Of a stretch of DNA of 64,000 nucleotides, positions 55,500 to 64,000 are shown piece by piece (position 1 is the stretch's first letter; each line of letters begins with the position of its first letter). Below the pieces are notes generated by a model. It worked only from the letters and a program-made list of their open reading frames with translations. It made no database searches and was not told where the DNA came from. Origin of the DNA: Ilyonectria destructans (taxonomy: Eukaryota; Ascomycota; Sordariomycetes; Hypocreales; Nectriaceae); contig JAHEWK010000001.1 of assembly GCA_020740775.1 (NCBI GenBank), positions 868,001-932,000 on the forward strand, read 5' to 3'. The position numbers and the translations under genes are program-made.

Positions 55500-58400
55500 A
55501 ACCTCTATAAATTAATAGATTAAATAGATTATAATATTTTAAATAAATATCTATTTTATAGAAAGATAGAAAGTAGTTAATTTTAATAGAAAAAATCCAC
55601 TTACTGATATAATAAAGATAGTAATATTTTCTATTTTTAAAAATCTTAAGAAGATAATAATTATATATTTAGATAATAGTAAGTTAAAGTTAATTTAAGT
55701 AGAAGTTTATTAAATATATTAAATTAAGAAAAAAAAAGCTAAATATATAGACTATATATATAATTATATTAATAAGTAGAATATAGCTTTATATAATTAA
55801 ATAATAGCTACTATAAATTAAATATCTTTAGAAGGTATTATAAATAGCCTAATTAAAAACTTATTATACTATATAATTAGATAACTTATTAGAATTCTAA
55901 AGAAGGCTTTTATTTTAAATAAGTTTAAAATAATAAAAGAAATTAGATAATAATATAATATTATATTTAATAAAGCTTAAAATTCTTATATAAAAATAGC
56001 TATTTAATATAAGAAATAATATTAAGTTTATTAATAAGATATCTACTATAAGATTTATAAGATTTAAGGTATAATAGTAATTTCTAACTTTCTTAAAGCT
56101 ATTAGCTATTAATATACTATATAGTAGTTAGAGATTAAATTAAATAAGCTTATTAAAATTAAATATAGAAGAAGGAATATTAATAATCTAAAAGAATATA
56201 TTTTAATCTTTTTAAATATTATCTAATAGTAGCTATAGTATAAAAAGAAATTTATAGTTTATATAATACTAAGTAATTACTCTAATAATATAGAAAATTT
56301 AACTTTAAAATTAAAAAGAAAAAAGAAATATCCCTACTATTAAGTAAATAAGTATAAGTAGCTATTAGTAAAGTATAATATCCTAGAGTATACTATTATA
56401 GAAAAGATATTATAAGCTGGCTATAAGTTTTTACTATTAGAGTAATATATAAATATCAGAAAGAGGCTTATTATAAATAGATAGAAGTCTCTTTAAGAGT
56501 AGCTAGTAAAAAAGAAATAGATACTAAATATTAATATAATAGTTATATTAAAAAATAGTAATTTCTTTAGGTTAATTTAATATACTATTTTTAATTTTAA
56601 ACTTATATATAAAGTCTAAAAGCTAGTAAATATCTTTATTATAATATAAATACCTATTTATCTACTCTTAAAAAGTACTTTATTTAATAACTATAATACT
56701 ATTTACCTTATTAATACTCTTAAGTAGTTAGTATTTAGCTTTTTTATCTTTATAGAAAGTAACTTTATAAAAGCTAATATAACTAACTTTATAATAAAAA
56801 AAGTTAAAAAGTATCTAATAATTAACCTACTTTATAGTATAAAGAGACTAAATTTAGTAGATTTAAATCTTATTAATATTATAGTTATAAAAGGATTTTA
56901 TATAAATATTATCTTAAAAGTACTCCTAAGAAAGTTAAATATATAGTATTTAGGCTATAACTACTTTTTATACTTTAAATTAATAGAGAAAAATATAGTA
57001 TTTATATAGTTAACTAAAAAGTAAAATATTACTATTCTTTAATATATTTTAGTTTCTTCTTATTTTAATATAGATAGCTAAGTAATTAATTTTATAATAT
57101 TAAGTAGCCTAATAGATATATAAATAAGTATCTATATAAACTAATTACCTAATTAATATTCTAATTAAAGATAGAGACTATTATTTAATTTACTACTATT
57201 AAGATTTAATTTAAAGAAGCTTTAATACCTCTAAGTAGAATATCTATTAAAAGATATACTTTAAGAGCTTATTAGAAATACCTATAATATATAGATTAAA
57301 AGAATAATATAAATTAACTATAAGATATATACTATAATATATATTTAGTAGGTAATATTATACTATAAGTTAGAGTATTAATCTTTAAGGCTATTTTAGT
57401 ATATTAATTGGGATTTTTAAAATCTTCTAAAAGGATATAATAGCTTAAACTGACTTTTAGTTATAAAGAATAAATTTAACAGCTAGCTATATATACTATT
57501 AATTACTAAAAAAGACTATATAATTCTATTTAATACTCTATTTTACTTTAAATACTAAATAAAAAGGTAATTCTAGCTCTTAATTTATATTATATAATAA
57601 AATAATAATATAGATATTATAGCAATATAAGGAATTATATAATACCAGATTTAAACTTAATTTAAAGGTATTATTCTTAAGCTTATTCTATCTTATATCT
57701 ATAAGCCTAATAGTATATTAAAATATATAGATTAAAAGATAGTTATTAAATTAAATATAATACTTAATAAAATAAACCTCCCTAGGGAATTATAGCTATA
57801 AAGTATAGTAGTTACTACTTATCTAATTAATTAGAGCTCTATAGAAAGAAATAAGTAGAAATCCCCAGTTAAGGTTTTAAATATATAATTTAGATACTAT
57901 ACTTTATTATAAATAAGAAAGCCTAATATTAACTTACAGCCTAATTAAAGTATAGTCTATATCTATAGATACTATATCTATCCTCTAATAAAAGATAGAA
58001 AGACTATAAGAAATAAGAAAAAGATAAAAATTAGCTCTAAAGGATATATAGAATATCTTATTAGCTATATAGTAAGTAATATATATTATATATAAGTTTC
58101 TTAGCTAGGAAAAGTTATTATAATAAGAAATATATATTTTAATAAAAATATCTTCTATAATAATAGAGTAGAAGCTACTATTAAGCAGCTAATCTATAAG
58201 TTAATTAATTAGATATTAAAAATTAAAGAAGATAATATTTAGAATATTATTCTAAGTAATTTAATATTAGCTTTTTTATTAATAAATTTAAATTTAGAAG
58301 TAGAAATATCTATAAGTAGTAAAACTATATTACTAAATATAGAAAAAAAACCTAAGTATATACTAAACTAAATACTATTAATTAAACTTTAAATACTAAA

Positions 58401-60900
58401 GTATACCCTAAAATCTATAAGTATATAGATTAAGAATTTAGTAAGTACTTAAAAGAGTATTAATTTACTACTAGAAGTATTTAAGTTACTATAAGAAAGT
58501 ATTATAGATAGAGATAATAAAGTAAGTATATTAAGCTTAAAGGTATAAACTCTAAAGAAAAAACTATAATCTATATTATTAAAGCTACTCTAGCAGTAAA
58601 TTAATATTTAGAAAGTAAAGAAGCTATTAGCTAAAGCTGTCTTTAATCTAATTAAGCTATAAATAGAGAAATTTATTAAAAAGCCTTATTTAGTTAAATC
58701 TGCTCTAAGAAGGAAAAGAGAAAGACTAAAAGGCAGAATATAAGCTTAACTTATCAGTCTAATATATACCAGTATATAAATTAATAACTGAAGAGCTTAT
58801 AAATATATAACTATATTTAACTTTAGGATTTATATATTAAATAAATAGAATAAAAATTAAGAGGCTAATATCTTCTTTTTAATTAATTACTAGAGATTAA
58901 AATAGTTTAATCTCTAGAGTATTTAAATAGTTTTTTTAGTAATTATAAAAGTAATAAACTAGAAATAAATAATAAGAAAAGAAGTAGTATTAAATAAGCT
59001 GGCTCTTTATTAAAATAACTTAATTAAATTACTTTAAAACTAAAAGAAGCTTATAATCTATTTAATATATAAGTAATTTAAAGAAGCTATATATATAGAG
59101 GTAAAAACTCTATATAAGAAGGGTATATAAAGAGAAATTAAGCAGTTAGAAATAAAGATAAAATTTCTACTATTAAAATAGATATTTATATATAAGTTTA
59201 ATTAGAATAGCTTTCTTAAATACTATAAAGTACTACCTATATATTTATAGTAATCTATAGAAAAGCTTAATAATTAAAAGTATTTATATAGTAATACTTA
59301 TAGTATAGTTATTCTATATAGTTATAGCTTTTATTACTTAATTTAACCTTAAGATTAAGTAGCTTAATATTATTAATATCTTTATTAATATAACTTAAAG
59401 TAATTAAAATAAGCTAGTAATATATAAGCTACCTAATAGATATAAGCAGTTAGATATCTATATTAAGCTTAATAGAGTACTATATAGACTTTAAGACTTA
59501 TTATAACTGTAATTTAAGGAGTTTTTATTAACTCTTATAGACTTAAAAATAGAAGCCAGTAAAAAAAAGCCCTACTTATTCTATATATAAGCTAGAGATA
59601 CTTTTCTAGTATTCTTTATAGATAATATTCTAGTATTATATTATAGAAATAACCTAATAGCTACTTAAACTATTATTAATAGAATTAAAACTAAATATAA
59701 GCTTATTAATAAGAGTAATATATAATAGTTCCTTAGTATTAAGATTATTTAAAATTATACTAAATATAAAATATACTTAAGCTATAATATATATATTAAG
59801 AAAGTAGCAGCCTACTTTAGAGTAAATACTTAAAATATCTATCTAACTATTCTAATTTTAATTATAAAGTATAAGAAATAATTAGATTAAATAACTATAT
59901 TTAAAATTAAAATCTATTAAAAAAAGATTAATTCTCTACTTTATATAGTAATTATAATATAACTGAATATTACCTTTATAATATTAATACTATTATAATT
60001 TCTTATTAATCTAAATAAGAAATACTAAAAAGCTATAAACTAAATATTCTACTATCTATATCTTACTTATAATCTTACTATTTAGTATAGTATAAGCTTT
60101 AAATTGCAGGTTATAGTAATTACTAGTAATACTTTTTTACTAATAATATTAATATATAAAGATTCTCTTAACAATATCTTATTAGCCTATTTAGCAGCTT
60201 AATTATCTAAAAGGCTATAAGATAAGTAATAATAACTATATCTATAACTAAAGCTAAATTACTTACTTTAAAGTAAATAATAAGAAAGACTATAGATTTA
60301 AAGTAACTATTTAAGAAAATAAGCTTTACATTTAATACTCTATAAAATATCTTCTATAATAATTAACAGACTATTTATCTAGTTATTAAAGAGAGTATAT
60401 AAATTAATATTTATCTATACTATATAGATATTATAAATATATAGTTATATAAAAAATACTAAAAGAAATTATTTAAGATAACCTATCTTCTAATAGAGTA
60501 AATATCTATAAATAGACTTATTAAAGCTCTATTTTAATAGCACTTTAAGTATTTTAGAGTATTACTTAATTTAATTAATCTTTATAAATTAAAATATTTA
60601 AAAGGTATAAATAAAAGGATATTATTTTAAACTAATAAGACTAAAGGGGCTATATCTAACTTTAATCTTACTTATACTATTAAATTATTACTCCTCTAAA
60701 TAATTAAAATATCTACTATCTAGAAAAATAAAATATAAGCCTGCTTATAATAAGTAACTAGACTCCTACTACTAATAGTATTATTATTATTAGTATTAAT
60801 AGCTTCCTAAGTAATTAATTTATTAGTATTCTACTTAAAAAGCTTAAACTTCTTAATTAATAGCTCTATTTAAATATAGAGGGTAAACTTAAAGTAGCTA
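55500..60900 (+). mobile_element. RIP-degraded Ty1/copia retrotransposon
   Basis: Conceptual plus-strand translation, ignoring many TAA/TAG stops, shows copia protein parts in order. A protease/pre-integrase segment lies at about 56850-57010 (INIIVIKGFYINIILKVLLR). The integrase end is at about 57800-58160 (YPLIKDRK, GYIEYLI.YIVSNIYYI, LGKVIIIRNIYFN). RT is at about 59400-59660 (YKQLDIYIKLNRVLYRL, then VFFIDNILVLYYR). RNase H is at about 60180-60300 (AA.LSKRL). The order protease, integrase, RT, RNase H identifies Ty1/copia. The RT catalytic pair reads D-N where D-D is expected, a G-to-A change as RIP makes. The boundaries and LTRs are not resolved. Confidence 0.75.
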
Positions 60901-62820
60901 GCTAACTAATTATATAGTTAGTATAGTATAGCAGACTGACTTAAAATATACTTATCTTCTTTTTATTTAAACTTTCAGTAAGAGTATATACTAAATAATA
61001 AATAAATAGCAGGAGAATTTAATAGCTAGTAATTTATATTAATATCTAAACTATACTAAAAAGAGAAATAGAGCTTATTATAAAATATAGATATAATTAC
61101 TAATTTAATAATTAGTATAGTACTTAAAGTGCCCTTTAGACTTAATATATTATAAAAAATTACTCTTTCCTAAGATAGCTAAATATAGATAATTCTTATA
61201 AAAAGAATTAAAAATAATAAAAGTAATATCTAACTTAAGAGATATAGATTAAATAATAGTTTTTTACTTACTTATTAGTAAAGATATAGATAGCAGCTAG
61301 AGAAATAATTAGTTTATATATCTTAAGCTTTTTAGCCTTTTTTTTCTACTTCTTTTTAAAAGACTTAAAAGTAAACTTAAAAGCTTTCTTAATAGCAGCT
61401 AAATATATAGAATTAATAAAAAAAATAGACCTATAAAGATAAAGAGGTATAAAAGGTAAATTTAATATATTTCAGTTAAAAAGTATTAGCTTAATAATAA
61501 ATTTAGCAGTAAAATTAGTAGTAAGCTTAATAGTAAAATTAGCAGTAAGTAAGAGTATAGAAAAAATAATAAAAATATTAAAAAGAAGAATTTAATATTT
61601 AGCTAAAAGTTAAAAAGACTTTTATATTACTTTTTTAGCAGTAAGTAGTATAATAGTACTAATAGATATACTAAAGTTTAATAATAGTAGGTCTAACTTA
61701 TTAAGACTAAATACTACTTAAAGAATCTATTTAGTCTTTATTAAGAAGGATATACTTTTTCCCTTTTTAAATTTAATTTTTCAGAATAATCTTTATTATT
61801 ACCTTACTATTTAAATAGCTATTATAGTAGCTTTTATCTTTTTATTCTTATTTCTTTAAGTTCTATTATATTTAGAAGTATCTAATTAAGTACTTTCTTA
61901 TTTATTTTACTAAAATCCCTTTATTAATCTTAGCTGTAGAACCTTCTTCTAATTTAAACTCTAGGGTATCCCAGACTTTTACTATTATAAGCTCTATTTA
62001 TACTAAGTATATCTTCTACTAATAAATTTAGAGGTTATAATAAGGTAATAAACTGGTATAATTAAAATTATTAGTAGAAATTACTACTAATAGTACTTTT
62101 AAGCTGCTATTAAAGCCTACTTTAATAAGTTAGGAAAAAGAAAGATAAAAAGCTAAGTTTAAGTAAGTTTAATAGGAAGAAGAGATTTAATTCTAAATAT
62201 AACTTTATATCCAGCCTTAGATATTATAAATCTATTAAATAGTATTAGCTTACTAAATTAGATACCTTTAAGTTAATAGAAATATTTTTCTAGAATTAAT
62301 TTAATAGAATTAGCAATTTTTAATAAATATCTAATAGAAGAGAAAGAATACCTAATAATAAATATAAAACTAATATAAAAAAGTATAGTAATAAATATAG
62401 TAAGAATAAAAGTAAATACCACTAAGAAGAAAAGTCCTACTACTAAGTATATAAAATTAAAACTATTAGTATAGCTAATAAAATAGAGAATAAAAAGAAA
62501 AAAAAAAGTTAGAAATTAAAGAGAGATAGAAAACCCCTATAGAAATACTTATCTTTAAAGATACTAAAGATAGATATATTCTAAATAGTAAGAATTTTAA
62601 TAATCTAATTACTAATAGTAGATCTTAAAGTTATATTACTAGCTATAGTAATTTCTTACTTAAGAAAATAAAAAGATATATTAAAAGTCTTTATAAATAT
62701 AATATCTAATAAGTCTTACTTTAAACCTCTAATTTCTTTATTAATATAACCTCTAAAAAGATAATAATTACCTAAGATATCTAATTAGATATCTAGAAAC
62801 TCTCTAAGAGTAATAGAAGT
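60901..62820. other. AT-rich remnant of unresolved origin
   Basis: RIP-like sequence continuing from the copia element. It contains short internal repeats around 61500 (variants of agcagtaaaatta). A lysine-rich plus-strand reading at about 62400-62520 could be a Gag or integrase tail. No element could be assigned. Confidence 0.4.
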
Positions 62821-62828
62821 AAATATTA

Positions 62829-63054
62829 CAGGCTGAGCCTGAAGTGAAGGCCCGGGTGCAAGCCCGAGCCGAGAGTACTATAACCCAAGAGTGCCACTAG
62901 TAAGTAGAGTTTTCACTACAACCTCTCAGTAAGGTCTTTTCTCTCTCTCTTCTCTTTAGCTTTAAATACTTCTAAATATAAGAACCCTATTATTAGATAA
63001 ATTTAGGGCTCGCCCCTTATATTATCTAAAGCTTAACTATTTCATACCGTCCTT
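62829..63054 (+). repeat. Probable LTR or leader of a second retroelement
   Basis: A sudden return to mixed base composition at 62829 ends in ...CCTTACA at 63054, immediately before the Gag-like frame. The size and the CA end suggest an LTR or its 3' part; the TTACA at 62824-62828 and the missing partner leave the limits uncertain. Confidence 0.4.
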
Positions 63055-64000
63055 ACAGCAAGCAGGCAGCAATAGAAGACCTACCTACAGAACCTGCCGA
63101 CCAAGCTGTCTGGCTATAGCAGGTAATTTATAAAGCTATCTGTAACTAGGTTGTACTACTGCAGGACCAGTTAGCCCGATTAAGTGCGCTACACTTTACC
63201 CCCGATGTTATAGCAATAACGCTGGATAACCTCGATACCTCCGTTAAGAATATACTACCGGTTATAAAGGACCCGCCGCCTTTAAAGCCTGCAGTCCCTA
63301 ATAGAAGGAAGCTGCTCTTAAATCCCCCTAAGTTCTTAGGTACCTGCAGTAATTATACGATATAGGTGCAGTAGATATAAGATAAGATTCGAATTAATAG
63401 CTTTATTATTAATAGTAATAAGTATATATAGTACCTTATTAATATCTGCTTATTAATTAAGTCCTAATATATTATAGCTACTTTTTACTACTCTAGGGGC
63501 CTATAGAAACTTTATAATCCTAAATAATTTATAATCTATCTTAACTGTAACTATAAGAATAAGAATATCTAATAATAAGCTGTAGGGTTGCTATAGAAGC
63601 TATAGTAGGGTAATAGTATTCTATTTTTTACTTTTCTTTTAGTTTTTAAATAGTAAATCTCTAAAGCTAGTAGTACTAATTAAAATAATAGTATAAAGAT
63701 AATCTTTCTTAAGGGGGTACTTAACTTATAGCTATAATATAGCTTAATTATAGTAGATCTTCCTACTAACTTCTTCTTCTAGCTGAATAAGGTATAAGAA
63801 GTCGCCTAAAGAATAGAGAACCTTAAGATAAAATCGAACCAACCTTACTATAGATACAGCTAATTTAAGAAATAGAATACAGAAGGGGATATATTAATAA
63901 CGGATATTAACTGAGTTTAAGGCACCCTAAAGAAGGCCTAAGGGAATGCGGCGAAGGCGCTGCACCAGACGGAGCGATACTGCTATTATATATACGCCTC
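63055..64000 (+). pseudogene. Gag of a second LTR retroelement, RIP-damaged, cut by window end
   Basis: One plus-strand frame reads AAIEDLPTEPADQAVWL, LLQDQLARLSALHFTPDV, ITLDNLDTSVKNILPVIKD and LLLNPPKFLGT, followed by DKIRIN and further capsid-like segments. Near the end come TEGDILITDIN and ALHQTERYCYY, as if entering a zinc knuckle. Many codons that should be Trp or Gln read TAG, as RIP would produce. Damage is lighter up to about 63350 and heavier to about 63700. The remainder of the element lies beyond the window. Confidence 0.65.

Larger units (their letters stand above)
55200..62820. repeat. AT-rich, RIP-type degraded block
   Basis: About 7.6 kb of very AT-rich DNA dominated by TpA steps, with few C or G and almost no CpA. 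All frames are full of TAA and TAG. This is the expected result of repeat-induced point mutation, which converts CpA to TpA in duplicated DNA. Retroelement protein remnants can still be read (next entries), so it began as transposons. Such blocks are usually H3K9-methylated heterochromatin (family knowledge). Confidence 0.85.

Noticed and set aside
55200..62820. AT-rich block as a centromere or mitochondrial insertion
   Set aside because: Copia protein remnants explain the sequence as mutated transposons; no mitochondrial gene could be read.
1..64000. CRISPR arrays, bacterial operons or ribosome-binding sites
   Set aside because: The window is eukaryotic, with spliced genes; no regularly spaced repeats were seen.

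Overview
This is a nuclear chromosome segment from a filamentous ascomycete (Pezizomycotina, probably Sordariomycetes; the order is an inference). The signs are genes split by short introns of about 43-120 bases with GTAAGT-like donors and CTAAC/CTGAC-like branch sites, a chitin synthase, a chromodomain LTR retrotransposon, HeLo and NACHT proteins, and a long AT-rich block with the hallmarks of repeat-induced point mutation (RIP).

The left part (0-12 kb) is ordinary euchromatin. It holds the 3' end of a Ser/Pro-rich protein gene, a tRNA-Val(AAC), a coiled-coil protein, a family 2 glycoside hydrolase, a receptor-L-domain membrane protein and an ornithine cyclodeaminase-family enzyme. At 12.84-18.45 kb sits a near-intact Ty3/gypsy chromovirus with apparently identical 216-bp LTRs and a 5-bp target duplication. 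It carries a 12-nt self-priming site, and gag and pol lie in one frame separated by a single UAG.

The middle part (18.9-39.8 kb) holds an amidase-signature gene with one in-frame stop, a four-helix membrane protein, a Cys-rich tail-anchored or GPI-type protein, a BTB protein, a chitin synthase (best guess class III), an F-box-like gene with an in-frame stop, two separated relics of DUF4246-type genes, a sugar transporter and a secreted beta-propeller-like protein.

The right part (43.3-54.5 kb) is a compact accessory cluster. It contains a HeLo-domain pseudokinase, a secreted Thr-rich protein, a Rad5/HLTF-like SNF2 ATPase with a RING-like insert, and an NLR-type protein (DUF7708-like domain, NACHT, C-terminal C2H2 zinc fingers). 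HeLo and NACHT proteins belong to families used in fungal self/non-self recognition and regulated cell death, so this is the best candidate for an unusual system here, although a functional link between the genes is only inferred from proximity.

From about 55.2 kb to the end the DNA is very AT-rich. Behind the mutations I can read a Ty1/copia element on the + strand (protease, integrase, RT, RNase H order) and then, from about 62.8 kb, the less mutated start of another LTR element whose Gag runs off the window. Gene models marked as spliced were built by hand; each joins in frame, but none has transcript support.
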